Origin: Bradyrhizobium paxllaeri
GTDB lineage: Bacteria > Pseudomonadota > Alphaproteobacteria > Rhizobiales > Xanthobacteraceae
Direction: 5' to 3'
DNA length: 64,000 nucleotides
NCBI RefSeq assembly: GCF_001693515.2
Contig: NZ_CP042968.1
Coordinates: forward strand, 5,952,001 to 6,016,000
Shown here: piece by piece, positions 9,345-18,908 of the stretch
Layout of the letters: every line of letters begins with the position of its first letter
Position numbering within the stretch: the first letter of the stretch is position 1
The notes under the pieces: generated by a model
The model's database searches: none
Told to the model about the DNA's origin: nothing
The model's input: only the letters and a program-made list of their open reading frames with translations
Translations under genes and position numbers: made by a program

Positions 9345-11482
9345 ACCAGCAGGCCCCCACTCCGTCTCAGCCCGCATTGCCGGCAAGCCTCGCGGCCAAC
9401 CCGAAACTGTCGTCGTGGCTGAAATTTTCGAGCACCGGACAAGTAACGGTTTCGCCGGGCAAGGTGGAGATCGGGCAAGGCATCGTAACGGCGCTGGCGC
9501 AGATCGTCGCTGATGAGCTCGATGTCGACCTGTCGCGCGTGCAGATGGTCCGGGCGTCGACTCTCGCCAGCCCCAACGAGGGCGTCACCTCGGGCAGCCT
9601 CTCCATCCAGCAGTCGGGGCGCGCGGTGCGCCATGCCTGCGCCGAGGTTCGCCGGATATTTCTGCAGCAGGCTGCGGACCGGCTGGGCGTCGACATCGGT
9701 GCGCTCGAAATCGAGGATGGCACGATTTCGGGCCCCGGCAATGTCAGGACCAGCTATTGGGAACTTGCCGACGACGTGTCGCTCGATCGCGACGCCACGC
9801 CGGGCGCAACGCCAAAGATCGCAACACGGCGGGCGCTAGCTGGCCATTCCGTCCAGCGCGTCGACATTCCCGACAAGGTGTTTGGACGGCCGCGGTTCAT
9901 CCACGATCAGGCATTGGCGGGGATGCTGCACGGCCGCGTGCTGCGGCCTGAGACTGCGCGCGCGAAGCTTTCGGAATTGAGCGAGGATGGCGCCCGCGCG
10001 GTGGCCGGCCTCGTCGCCATCGTGCGCGATGGCAGTTTTGCGGGTGTCGTCAGCGAAACCGAGCATGGCGCTGAACTGGCCGTTCGAGCCTTGCGCAAGG
10101 GCGCTGTCTGGTCCGACGGCGAACCCCTCCCCGATGAAAACGATCTGGCCTCATTCCTGAAAGCGCAGCCGACGGAATTGACGGTCATCGACCAGAAGAC
10201 GGCTGCATCATCGGGCGCGGCGGCGCGAACGATCCGGCGGCAATATACCCGCCCCTATATTGCCCATGCGTCGATCGCATCGTCCTGTGCGATGGCACAG
10301 TGGGACGGCGACCGCGTTCATGTCTGGACCCACAGCCAGGGCGTCTATCTCCTGCGCGCGGATCTGGCGCTGGTTCTCAAACTGCCGGCCGAGAACATCA
10401 CCGTCGAGCACCTGGAAGGCGCCGGCTGCTACGGCCACAACGCCGCCGACGACGTTGCACTCGACGCCGTGCTGCTCGCCAAGGCCGCCGGTGGACGGCC
10501 GGTGCGGGTTCAGTGGTCGCGGCGAGGCGAGATGTCAGATGCGCCGTTTGGCGCGGCGATGGCCATCGAGATTGAAGCAGACCTCGATGCGCAGGGAGAA
10601 ATCGTCGACTGGCGGCATTCGATCTGGAGCAATGGTCACGCGGCGCGGCCGGGCCGCGCGGCGCTGCCGGCGCTATTGGCGGCTTTCGAACTGGAGCAAC
10701 CATTTCCACGCATGATCTCGACCAATCCGCCGCAGGCAAACGGCGGCGGCGGCGATCGCAACTCGATTCCGCTCTATGATTTTCCGTCATGGCGCATTGA
10801 AAGCCATCGCCTGACGACGATGCCCATTCGCACGTCGGCGCTGCGGACGCTGGGTGGGCAGGGCAATGTGTTTGCGATTGAATCGATCCTCGATGAAATC
10901 GCCGCCGAGCGTGGCGAAGATCCGATCGCGTTCCGGCTGCGTCACTTGCGGGATGAGCGGGCCCGGGACGTCATTCGGGCTGTGGCCAGGCGCGCGAAGT
11001 GGAAGCCCGAGAAGCAGCCCGGCATCGGGCACGGCATCGGCTTTGGCCGCTACAAGAACACCGGCGCCTATTGCGCCGCGATCGCCGAGATCGAGGGCGC
11101 CGAGGAGATTACCGTCAGGAAGCTGACGCTGGCGGTCGATGTCGGCGAGGTCATTAATCCCGACGGCGTCATCAACCAGATCGAAGGCGGCGCCATTCAA
11201 GCCACGAGCTGGGTGCTGAAGGAGCGCGTCCGCTTCGACCGGCAACGCATCACCAGCACGAGTTGGACGGATTATCCGATCCTGCGCTTCAGCGAAGTTC
11301 CCGATGTCGAAGTTGAGGTCATCCAGCGGCCAGAGATTGATCCGGTCGGCGCCGGCGAAGCCGCCCACGGCCCGGTTACGGCCGCCATCGCCAACGCGGT
11401 GTTCGATGCGCTTGGCGTGCGGGTGCGCGATCTGCCGATCACCCGCGACAGGATCATCGCCGCGATGGAATTGACCTCATGA
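9341..11482 (+). CDS. Molybdopterin-binding large subunit, xanthine dehydrogenase family (cytoplasmic type)
   Basis: 713 aa from ATG 9341, chosen because it overlaps the stop of the small subunit (ATGA). Open frame further upstream only shadows that gene. Family features are KVEIGQGIVTALAQI, EGAGCYGHNAADD (Mo-cofactor loop) and GEAAHGPVTAAIANAVFDA near the C-terminus with the usual active-site Glu. At 713 aa it is about 200 residues shorter than the large subunit at 3831-6617 and has no Tat motif. Together with 8874-9344 it should hydroxylate a heterocycle or aldehyde in the cytoplasm. Its stop overlaps the ATG of the next gene, completing a chain of coupled genes. Confidence 0.9.
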   Translation: MNQQAPTPSQPALPASLAANPKLSSWLKFSSTGQVTVSPGKVEIGQGIVTALAQIVADELDVDLSRVQMVRASTLASPNEGVTSGSLSIQQSGRAVRHACAEVRRIFLQQAADRLGVDIGALEIEDGTISGPGNVRTSYWELADDVSLDRDATPGATPKIATRRALAGHSVQRVDIPDKVFGRPRFIHDQALAGMLHGRVLRPETARAKLSELSEDGARAVAGLVAIVRDGSFAGVVSETEHGAELAVRALRKGAVWSDGEPLPDENDLASFLKAQPTELTVIDQKTAASSGAAARTIRRQYTRPYIAHASIASSCAMAQWDGDRVHVWTHSQGVYLLRADLALVLKLPAENITVEHLEGAGCYGHNAADDVALDAVLLAKAAGGRPVRVQWSRRGEMSDAPFGAAMAIEIEADLDAQGEIVDWRHSIWSNGHAARPGRAALPALLAAFELEQPFPRMISTNPPQANGGGGDRNSIPLYDFPSWRIESHRLTTMPIRTSALRTLGGQGNVFAIESILDEIAAERGEDPIAFRLRHLRDERARDVIRAVARRAKWKPEKQPGIGHGIGFGRYKNTGAYCAAIAEIEGAEEITVRKLTLAVDVGEVINPDGVINQIEGGAIQATSWVLKERVRFDRQRITSTSWTDYPILRFSEVPDVEVEVIQRPEIDPVGAGEAAHGPVTAAIANAVFDALGVRVRDLPITRDRIIAAMELTS

Positions 11483-12177
11483 ACAGCCTGAACATCCTGA
11501 GCGGCGGCGCGGCGCAGGGACTGGTCGGCAGCCTGACGCAGGCTTTCAAAGCGCAAACCGGATTCGATATCGCGGGTGAGTTCGGCGCGGTCGGCCTCAT
11601 GGCGGAAAAATTGCGCAAGGGGACGCCGGCTGACATCGTCATCTTGACCGCGGCGCTGCTCGCCAAGCTGGCGCAAGAGAAGCTGATTGCAGCTCCTTCG
11701 ATCGCCAATATCGGCCTGGTTGAAACCGCCCTCGCCGTCCGAACCGGCGATCCCCAGGCCGCCGTCAGGGATGCCGATGATTTGCGCGAGGTCCTGCGGG
11801 CTGCCGACGCGATCTTCGTACCGGATACCAAAACCTCGACGGCCGGAATTCACGTCGCAAGCGTCCTTCAGCAGCTCGGCATCGCTGATGAGGTTGCCGC
11901 CCGCCTCCGGGTTCTCCCGAACGGCGCGACCGCGATGCGCGAACTGGCGGCCTCGGACGCGCGGCGTCCGATCGGCTGCACGCAATCAACCGAGATCATC
12001 AGCACCAAGGGCGTAACCTTGTCCGGCTCACTGCCGCCGGGCTGCGAGCTCGCAACCATGTACACCGCGGGCATCACGACCACCGCAGCCTACCCCAAAC
12101 AGGCCCCGGAGCTGATCGGCTTGTTAACCGGCGCTGACCAGCTTGAACAGCGAAAGCGCGCTGGCTTCGTCAGCTAG
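11479..12177 (+). CDS. ModA-like substrate-binding domain protein without signal peptide
   Basis: 232 aa. It matches the periplasmic molybdate/sulfate-binding fold: an N-terminal LNILSGGAAQGL strand-loop, GEFGAVGLMAEKL, DIVILTAALLAKL, then CTQSTEI and a late AYTA-like loop. Related proteins are annotated as substrate-binding-domain or ModA-like proteins. The ATG overlaps the upstream stop (11479-11482) and the protein starts directly at the first core strand, so there is no room for a signal peptide. It may work in the cytoplasm as a ligand sensor or chaperone for the enzyme. Molybdate binding is possible but not demonstrable here. Confidence 0.7.
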   Translation: MNSLNILSGGAAQGLVGSLTQAFKAQTGFDIAGEFGAVGLMAEKLRKGTPADIVILTAALLAKLAQEKLIAAPSIANIGLVETALAVRTGDPQAAVRDADDLREVLRAADAIFVPDTKTSTAGIHVASVLQQLGIADEVAARLRVLPNGATAMRELAASDARRPIGCTQSTEIISTKGVTLSGSLPPGCELATMYTAGITTTAAYPKQAPELIGLLTGADQLEQRKRAGFVS

Positions 12178-12911
12178 ACCTCGTCCTACACTCGTGAGCC
12201 TCAGCGGGCGCGCGGAATCAAAATCCGCTTGATTATTCTGCGGTTTCAAGGCGCATTTGGAAAAAATGGACGAAACTCGCTCCAGTAATTTCAATTAGCT
12301 TGGCTGCTGTTTCCGAAACGCGCCGCGGCTTCGGAGGCTATCACAGGAAGCATTTCTTTAGCGATCGCAGGCTGCTGTAAGTGAAACCGTTGGACCGTCC
12401 CATCTCTGAGGGACTGCTCACATTGGTTGTTGAGCTGTACGTTCGTTCTAACCAAGCAACGGGCAGCGGAATCCGCCATTTCCAAATGAAGCAACAGAGA
12501 AGCAATTTAGTTGAGTAATATCAACTGGCTGGCGACGCAGTGGTGATCGCGCCCGTCTCCAGCCAAATTGCTTGCAAACAGGGAATTTCGCCACTTTGGC
12601 CTCTCCGCGCGCGTCGGTCGGCGGGCGATCTCTGCGTATTTCTCCCGATACTTGGCACTCGCGGGATCACATCCCGACGGCGTCCAAGCACGTCCCCTTT
12701 AACGCCGCCAACGGGCATCAACCCATGACCGCGTAAAGGTGCCAGGACCGAAGCGGTCGGCATACGGCCAAAAAGCAATTGCTTGACCGCTATCAAGCGG
12801 CCGGCAGGAACTCATATCCCGATCCAGCTACTTGTGCACGACCGCAACTCTCGACAGCCCGTCAGTGAAAGGATCTTGAAGCCTCGGAATTCGGCCTGCC
12901 GCGTTGCACGC
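12178..12911. other. Intergenic stretch, no confident gene
   Basis: This 734 bp stretch follows the plus operon. A short minus-strand frame around 12291-12467 (starting MADSAARCL) is open but has no convincing ribosome-binding site. Other frames are short, overlapping and low in third-position GC bias. Base composition is less GC-rich than in the operon. A degraded accessory segment is likely. Confidence 0.5.
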
Positions 12912-13118
12912 TCACCGATCATGGTTGGGGACCCATTCCTCCGCGGTTGGGTCCCAATGATGGGTGTCGTCGAAGTGTTTCCAGAGTGGCCGCCTTGGTT
13001 TGCTTTCACCCTTCTGTCGTTTTGCATTCAGTGCGCTGAGTTGGACGACGAGCGCCCCAGCCATCATCAACCATTCGCGAGCGTTGTATCGGGAGTTCCA
13101 TTTGATTGTCGCGAACAT
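12912..13118 (-). CDS. Small conserved-looking protein, unknown function
   Basis: 68 aa. The ATG at 13118 is preceded by a near-perfect GAAGGAGG ribosome-binding site 7 bp upstream, the main reason for calling it. The protein is basic and tryptophan-rich, with a short hydrophobic helix (MMAGALVVQLSAL, residues about 18-30) and a C-terminal DDTHHWDPTAEEW segment rich in Asp, His and Trp. No family recognised. It lies about 165 bp downstream of the end of the cyclase-ATPase gene on the same strand, so co-transcription is possible. Confidence 0.6.
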   Translation of the reverse strand: MFATIKWNSRYNAREWLMMAGALVVQLSALNAKRQKGESKPRRPLWKHFDDTHHWDPTAEEWVPNHDR

Positions 13119-13282
13119 CGGATGCCTCCTTCAACGTAAGAAGCCTCCGCCATCTTAGCCCAAGCCAAGAACACAGGGATGTAATGTACTTCACAGCCTG
13201 GCAACATCTTCGACATTGCCGCGGACGATCCTATCAGGGAATGCGTCCGGCGGGGGCGCCGGAGGGCTGAGTGTCCCAGATC

Positions 13283-16200
13283 CTAGCTTATACTCTCCAA
13301 CACCGAGCGAGCCTTTTGCAGATCCGTAGTCCCGTGGCCATTCGTGAACCCACCATACCTCGCCAAGAGCAGCGTACGCGCGCTGTCAATTCGTCCGGCA
13401 TCCCGCCAGACCTGCGCCAGACTTGTCGCAGTCCGCAATTCGAAAAGTCTTGCATTCTGCCTTTGTGCCGTTTCCAATCCGCGTCCGAACAAAGCCTCTA
13501 CCTCGGCAAGCGACGCGCCCTGGGAGTGTCTGGCGCAGGCTCGTACGCGAAATTCCTCCGCCTCGCTGTAACGCTGCCCAGTTGCATCAGCCTCCGCCGC
13601 CGCTAGATCCAGCAAGGCGATAGCCTCATCGTTTCTCTGGTTCTGCATCAGGATATCGGCTTCGCTGATCAGGAAATAGGGAAGCCAGATCCTGGTTTGC
13701 ACCCGATCTCGGATTTCCCTGCTGCGCTGCAGTCGCGCCAAGCCGCTATCCAACGCGCCCGTTGTGGCCGAAGCCCAACCTAGAAGCGCCTCCGTAAAAC
13801 ATTCCCAGTAGAAAACATGGTGCCGGTTCATGATCTCGACAAGCTCTTCAGCGAGGGAGAAGACCGCGACCGGATCCTGCTCAACCATTGATTTCATCGC
13901 GCAATGATAGATCACATAGCAGCTCGTCAAGTGGTGCCCGCGTTCACGGGCCTCATGCAAACTGCGCACGCACAGTTCGTCTGCCTCGTCAAGACGGCCG
14001 AGTTGTTGTGCGGCGATCGAATACTGTGCCAAGGTCGTTGGACGCGGAATCGTCAGATAGTTACCGAGCGTCGTCGCCGTGCCTTCGCGCTCAAACTCCT
14101 CTATCACTTCCAGGAATCGCTCGCGCGCCGTGACCAGCTCGCCGCTCGCCAGCGCAATCATTGCCTTGATCCGAACCCCTTGTGCCGCCGATGTCCCGTC
14201 CTCGGCCCGGTGCGCCAGTTCGAGAAAACTCCCCACGTACTCAAGAGCGCGCGGAAAGTCGCACCGTACGAGAGCGCCGCCGGCCCGGCCCCACAAGATC
14301 CGCAGCAATTGCTGCGTTTCTCCGAGGTCCAGACCAAGTTCGAGCAACCGGGCGTAGTTCTGTTCGACCTCCGTCCCGGAATAACCACTCGTCGCGTAGA
14401 GCGGTTCGATCATGGCGATCCTTAGTTCGAACTCCCGGAGTTGGGTCAATGAATCATCCGCAAGGTGCGTGAGTAGCCCCAAAGCACGGTGAAACTGGCT
14501 GACCGCTTCAATGTTGTTGTATCGGCCCGCCGACCGCGAAGCGGCGCGGGCCCACCAATCAATCGCCAGCGAGATGAGGTCCGCTTCGGTGAAATGGTGC
14601 GCCAATAATTCTGGTTGCGCCTCCGCTATCTGGGCAAAGTTACTCCGCAACGTCTCGGCGATGCGTTTGTGCAGCTTCTGGCGGCGACTGATGAGCAACG
14701 TCGAGTAGGCAGCCTCCTGCACGAGGCCATGCTTGAATGTGTAGATCACCTCCGGTGGATTTCCTCGCGCGCTGATCAGGTCCGCTGCCTCTAGCAGTGT
14801 CAACGCAGCTTCAAGTTCCTTGGGTTTTGATGGCACCACCGCAGCCAACAGTTCGAATGAAAACTCCCGCCCGATTACCGCACCAATCTGGGCAACGGAT
14901 TTGCTCTCTGTCAGCCGGTCAAGACGGGCAAGCAATGAGTCCTGCAGCGTCACCGGTATCGTCGACTCACCAGATCCCCGCTTGTCGTCATAGGATCCGA
15001 TAATCGCCTCATACGGGCCGGAGTCGATTACGACCTTCGTCAATTCCTCGATGAACAAAGGCATCCCGTCCGCCTTGGAGACGATTTGCTCAACAAGCGC
15101 ATCGGCTAAATCCTTCCCCGCCACCCGTCGGACCAACTCGTACGACTGCCGTCGGCTCAGCCGATTGAGGCTGAACGAAGCAACCTGGCTACGGCCGGTC
15201 CACGGGGGGTGAAATTCCGGCCGGTGCGTTATTACGGCCAGGATGCGAGCGCTGCTTGTCCGGCCCAAGCCGCGGCTGATTGCCTCGACCGTCGTCGGAT
15301 CAATCCAGTGCGCATCTTCCAGTATCCATAATACTGGCTTCAACCGCGACAGGTTCACGACCCAATCGTCCAGAGCATCAAGTGTCAGGCTCTTCAACTT
15401 CTCGGGTGTCCCCTCGTGTCGAGGCAAACGATCGCCAATGGGTATCGACAGCAGGTCTGCAAAAAGCGCTATCGTCTCGGGCGCCACATTCCCGGACTTC
15501 TGCATCTCAGCAATCAATCGATTCAGTTTCTCCTCAGGCTCCATGCCGAGCGTCAGTCCGGCCACGCGTTCAAAATACGTGAAGATCGGATGCAGCGCAC
15601 TAACGGTATGGAACGGCGAGCACTGCAGGCGGATGATGAAATGGCTCTCTGTTGCAATCCGGCTCGCAAGGGCCATGCACAATCGCGACTTTCCGATTCC
15701 TGCTTCGCCCGTCAGCAGGACCAACTGACGCTCGCCTTCGCACGCGGTCCGCCATCGCCCAAGCAACAGCGACAGCTCATCCTCCCGGCCAACCACTTCT
15801 GTCAGATCGGCGGGGTGTGTAGCATCGAAGCGGCTTTCGGCCGCTGCCTCATGCAGCACGCGCCATACAGGTCTTAGGCCGGGGAGACCCTTCAAGTCGC
15901 ACATGCCGAGAAATTCAAGCTCGAACATGCCCTCCACCAACCGGCGTGTGCTGCCGGCAATAGCCACGCCGTCGGGGGGAGCAAGACTCTGCAGCCGTGC
16001 GGCCAGTGCCGGGGTTTCGCCGACAACCGCTTCTTCCCTGGCTGCGCCCTCACCCAGAAGGTCACCAACGACAACAAGACCTGTCGCGATACCTGTTCGC
16101 ACATGCAACGTTACACCCGGTAGCGGAGCCAGATTTGGTACAACCTGCCCAAGTTCCAAGCCCGCGCGGACAGCCCGTTCCGCGGCATCTTCCAAGGCGG

Positions 16201-16636
16201 CCGGATAGCCAAAATAGGCGACGATTCCGTCTCCGGTGTATCTGGCAATGAAACCGCCAAGGGAGGTCACAGCACTCACGCACGCATCGAGGTAGACGCC
16301 CATCACCGTGCGAAGCTCTTCAGGGTCCAGCTTGGAGGCAAGGTCCGTCGACTCGATCATGTCGCAGATCAGCACGGTTAACTGTCGTCTCTCAGCGTCA
16401 GGCCACGCCCGCACAAGTTTGCTGCGCGCGTGTTGTTCGGTCGTTTCCCGCCCGAGAAGGTCGTCGATGGCCTTAAGAATCTTTTTGCGGTGCCCCAGCG
16501 GTACACCAAGATGCACCAGATCGTCGTCTGTCAGGTCAGGCAGAACATCGCTGTCGATCGCCTGATCGGAAAAAAGGGCCCGGTATTGGCCAAGCCCAAG
16601 CTCTTCAAGCCACGCACCGACGTCCAGACTTTGCAT
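13283..16636 (-). CDS. SAM - class III cyclase homology - AAA/STAND ATPase - TPR giant regulator
   Basis: 1117 aa. Domains in order: SAM-like helical domain (about 1-60); class III nucleotide cyclase homology domain (about 83-245) with both metal Asp residues in place (ICDMIES, D92; YTGDGIVAYFG, D136); AAA_16/STAND ATPase (about 278-600) with Walker A GEAGIGKS (310-317) and Walker B LWILEDAHWID; then about 450 residues of TPR-like helices. The transition-state Asn normally found in the VVGETPNxAAR motif is Ala (A210 in GETPALAARLQ), while Arg214 is kept, so cyclase activity may be weak or lost. Such proteins couple ligand or protein sensing by TPRs to ATPase oligomerisation. It points away from, and borders, the isoprenoid-type cluster. 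Output is unknown. Confidence 0.85.
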   Translation of the reverse strand: MQSLDVGAWLEELGLGQYRALFSDQAIDSDVLPDLTDDDLVHLGVPLGHRKKILKAIDDLLGRETTEQHARSKLVRAWPDAERRQLTVLICDMIESTDLASKLDPEELRTVMGVYLDACVSAVTSLGGFIARYTGDGIVAYFGYPAALEDAAERAVRAGLELGQVVPNLAPLPGVTLHVRTGIATGLVVVGDLLGEGAAREEAVVGETPALAARLQSLAPPDGVAIAGSTRRLVEGMFELEFLGMCDLKGLPGLRPVWRVLHEAAAESRFDATHPADLTEVVGREDELSLLLGRWRTACEGERQLVLLTGEAGIGKSRLCMALASRIATESHFIIRLQCSPFHTVSALHPIFTYFERVAGLTLGMEPEEKLNRLIAEMQKSGNVAPETIALFADLLSIPIGDRLPRHEGTPEKLKSLTLDALDDWVVNLSRLKPVLWILEDAHWIDPTTVEAISRGLGRTSSARILAVITHRPEFHPPWTGRSQVASFSLNRLSRRQSYELVRRVAGKDLADALVEQIVSKADGMPLFIEELTKVVIDSGPYEAIIGSYDDKRGSGESTIPVTLQDSLLARLDRLTESKSVAQIGAVIGREFSFELLAAVVPSKPKELEAALTLLEAADLISARGNPPEVIYTFKHGLVQEAAYSTLLISRRQKLHKRIAETLRSNFAQIAEAQPELLAHHFTEADLISLAIDWWARAASRSAGRYNNIEAVSQFHRALGLLTHLADDSLTQLREFELRIAMIEPLYATSGYSGTEVEQNYARLLELGLDLGETQQLLRILWGRAGGALVRCDFPRALEYVGSFLELAHRAEDGTSAAQGVRIKAMIALASGELVTARERFLEVIEEFEREGTATTLGNYLTIPRPTTLAQYSIAAQQLGRLDEADELCVRSLHEARERGHHLTSCYVIYHCAMKSMVEQDPVAVFSLAEELVEIMNRHHVFYWECFTEALLGWASATTGALDSGLARLQRSREIRDRVQTRIWLPYFLISEADILMQNQRNDEAIALLDLAAAEADATGQRYSEAEEFRVRACARHSQGASLAEVEALFGRGLETAQRQNARLFELRTATSLAQVWRDAGRIDSARTLLLARYGGFTNGHGTTDLQKARSVLESIS

Positions 16637-16808
16637 GAGCTTGCACGTCCCAAAATCCTGATAGCCTAGCGCACTTGCTCGCTCAGATCACCGCGACGCC
16701 GCACCTCGGCGCCCTCTGGGCAGCTTCGATCCAAAGTTGCGCGCGCTATGTTATCAAAAGGTCGTTTCTTCAGCTTCCACTTTGGTGACCTTACACCAGA
16801 ATCGCTGG

Positions 16809-17735
16809 CTAGTAGCGGCTCAATTGCCGGGTTTGCTCGATCAGCGCGATCAAGGGGGCGGGATCAACAGCGAACGATCGTGCCTCGGTTCGCCCCTCCT
16901 CGGCGATCTGGTCGAGATAAGCTTCTGCTTCGGGCAGCTTGGCGACGAAGTGCCTGCCCAGCTCTGCCAGATTGCCGCCCTCCGGGTCGCAAAATAGCTT
17001 TGCCGCTGCGGGATCACGAATTGCCAGCGCTGCAGGTAGCGTAAGGATGCCATCGCGCAAGTCCTCCTCTCCACCGCCTCCGAGTGCGGCCAGCCCCTTC
17101 ACGTCGCCAACATCGTCGCAACCGTGATAGAGCAGCCCCAGCAGGCCACCAAAAGTTCGCAGCCTGCCCGACCGATCGCCCAGGCAGGCACACACCTCGA
17201 ACATCGAGCCGGTGTCCTCTCCGGCGATCTTGCGCCAGTCCTCAACTCCCAGCGGTTGACGACGAAGCCGCCACTGCAGGCATTCAGCCACGCCTAATCG
17301 TTTCAACAGTTCCGAAAACAATGCAATGCCTGTTAGGTCATCCTTCAGCTGCAGATAGCCCTCCGCCACGATGTAGCCCGAAGTCATCAAAGCCGATAGT
17401 TCGCCGAACTTGGTGTGCATGGTGGCCCGACCGCGCCGCGTCGGGGAACGATCAACGATGTCGTCAATGATCAAAGAAACATTGTGAAACAGCTCGATCA
17501 CCAGAGCCGATTGCATGATCTGTTCGGGGATCGGCCCTTCGCGCACTGCCCGATAACAGGAAAAGATCGTCAGCGGACGAAAGTATTTTGATCCAGTCAG
17601 GAATTGCCATTCAAGCGCTTCGCGCAACTCCTCGCTGCAGCCGTCAATCCAGCGTGCAATGCGCTCGCGCAAGTCGGCCATCTCCGTCCCGAAACCAAGT
17701 CGCGCAATGACAGATTTTGTCGTTTGCTCTTGCAT
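16809..17735 (-). CDS. Polyprenyl (isoprenyl) diphosphate synthase-like protein
   Basis: 308 aa. All-helical isoprenoid synthase fold with both aspartate-rich motifs: FARM-equivalent DDIVD (91-95) followed by R-TRRGR, and second motif DDVGD (207-211). The usual GGKRxRP near the N-terminus appears as GSKYFRP (48-54). Trans-prenyltransferases condense allylic diphosphates with isopentenyl diphosphate. The relaxed motifs suggest either a specialised chain length or a non-canonical prenyl substrate. It is the last gene of a minus-strand set of three (18848 to 16809) with 17 bp to the preceding gene. Context suggests production of a lipid used by the neighbouring flavoenzyme; that is inference. 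Confidence 0.82.
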   Translation of the reverse strand: MQEQTTKSVIARLGFGTEMADLRERIARWIDGCSEELREALEWQFLTGSKYFRPLTIFSCYRAVREGPIPEQIMQSALVIELFHNVSLIIDDIVDRSPTRRGRATMHTKFGELSALMTSGYIVAEGYLQLKDDLTGIALFSELLKRLGVAECLQWRLRRQPLGVEDWRKIAGEDTGSMFEVCACLGDRSGRLRTFGGLLGLLYHGCDDVGDVKGLAALGGGGEEDLRDGILTLPAALAIRDPAAAKLFCDPEGGNLAELGRHFVAKLPEAEAYLDQIAEEGRTEARSFAVDPAPLIALIEQTRQLSRY

Positions 17736-17752
17736 GTTTGAAACGCGCCGCC

Positions 17753-18394
17753 CTAGATTTTACTGCGCCAGCGCCTGCGGTAGGATCCAGACAGGTCTGG
17801 CTCTTGAAAATTCTGCGCCAAGCTCTCATCCAAATTGCTCAACTCGCTCTGCAAAATTCGCGCCTCCCTGACAGCCAGGTCCCCCACCTCACGTAGCAAT
17901 GCACGCAATTCATCGACGGCAAGGAGGCGCTCAGATCCCGACACACGGCCGTCGACCGCGTTGATGGCAACGACCTGCGCCAACCTCGCTTGATGACTTT
18001 CGCATATTTGAGCCAGCCCGAACCAGTACATGGCCGACCTGTTCGCGGCGATCGTCATTGCGTGGCCCATTGGCAGCGCGAAATCAGTGAGGACCGAATT
18101 CTCCCGGCCGCCCGGCGGCGAACCAATCGCCCCCTCGGCGCTCCGCTGGTCGAATCGCTGGAGATTGGCAGTGGCCAGATCAGCCATCGCGCTGAGCATA
18201 CCGATCATGGGTCCCAGCAGCGTTGCCCCGAGCAAGCCCGTCCCCGGATTGCCGGCCTCGGATTGCACCGTCATGTTTTCCCGAAGGCCAACACCCGCCA
18301 ACCAGGCGTCACGCATTGCCATGAAAATGCCGGTGAGAGGGTCGTGCGCCGATCGACCGGGACCAGAACCAAACATGCCTTCTCCCTTTGACAT
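17753..18394 (-). CDS. Helical protein of unknown function in isoprenoid-type cluster
   Basis: 213 aa (207 aa if the internal ATG at 18376 is used; that ATG has the better ribosome-binding site, GGGAGA). An N-terminal glycine/methionine-rich hydrophobic part (MLGPMIGML-like segments, residues about 50-75) is followed by long amphipathic helices and a very basic tail (SYRRRWRSK). No catalytic motif is visible. The composition recalls phasin-like or membrane-surface proteins, but I do not recognise a family. It sits between the prenyl synthase gene (17 bp away) and the 114-aa protein, in one operon. Confidence 0.65.
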   Translation of the reverse strand: MSKGEGMFGSGPGRSAHDPLTGIFMAMRDAWLAGVGLRENMTVQSEAGNPGTGLLGATLLGPMIGMLSAMADLATANLQRFDQRSAEGAIGSPPGGRENSVLTDFALPMGHAMTIAANRSAMYWFGLAQICESHQARLAQVVAINAVDGRVSGSERLLAVDELRALLREVGDLAVREARILQSELSNLDESLAQNFQEPDLSGSYRRRWRSKI

Positions 18395-18503
18395 TCTGAG
18401 AACCTGTGCACCGCACTGTTACCCCGACCCTGTGTCGCGCGGGGTGGCGTGCGCGGTTGCGGAGCGCAACCAGCACTTTGTTTCCCGGCAATTTAGGCGA
18501 CGG

Positions 18504-18848
18504 TCAATCCCGGACCATGGCGCGCCGTCCACGCAAATTGTCATATCGCGAAAGAAATCCCATCATTGAAACTCGCGGCAGACCAGCGAAGCCACGACAG
18601 AGGTCTGCCAAAGCCGGCCGGGATGCTCCGGAAATCCTCGCCACATCAACTGGGCGCGCCGGCCCGGCAGCCCCGTCTTTCGGCTGCACTTCCGCGGCAA
18701 GCGTCATAAGCGCTTCCTGATATGCCTGCCCCATTAGTTGGGCATAGCGGCCAGCGACATCGGCTAGCGCGCCCGCCGCGGCCGATTGGGCCAGAAGCAT
18801 TTCGGTGAAGATTGTCCGATAGTTTGCCTGCATCCGGTAGTATTCCAT
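18504..18848 (-). CDS. Small helical protein, phasin-like character, unknown function
   Basis: 114 aa from ATG 18848; a TTG at 18875 would add nine residues. The first 55 residues form an alanine-rich amphipathic helix pair (MLLAQSAAAGALADVAGRYAQ), the kind of surface seen in phasins and granule- or membrane-associated proteins. The rest is low in structure. It is the first gene of the minus-strand set ending with the prenyl synthase and is divergent from the FAD oxidoreductase starting 60 bp away. Family assignment not possible by eye. Confidence 0.55.
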   Translation of the reverse strand: MEYYRMQANYRTIFTEMLLAQSAAAGALADVAGRYAQLMGQAYQEALMTLAAEVQPKDGAAGPARPVDVARISGASRPALADLCRGFAGLPRVSMMGFLSRYDNLRGRRAMVRD

Positions 18849-18908
18849 TGATTTGCAATCAACGAGGGGCGACAATCCTGATATTATTCAGCGCAACTCG
18901 AGGGCGAG

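Noticed and set aside
12783..12960. Possible transposase or recombinase fragment (SACRVARSPIMVGDP and neighbouring frames)
   Set aside because: Resemblance too short to support and no flanking inverted repeats.
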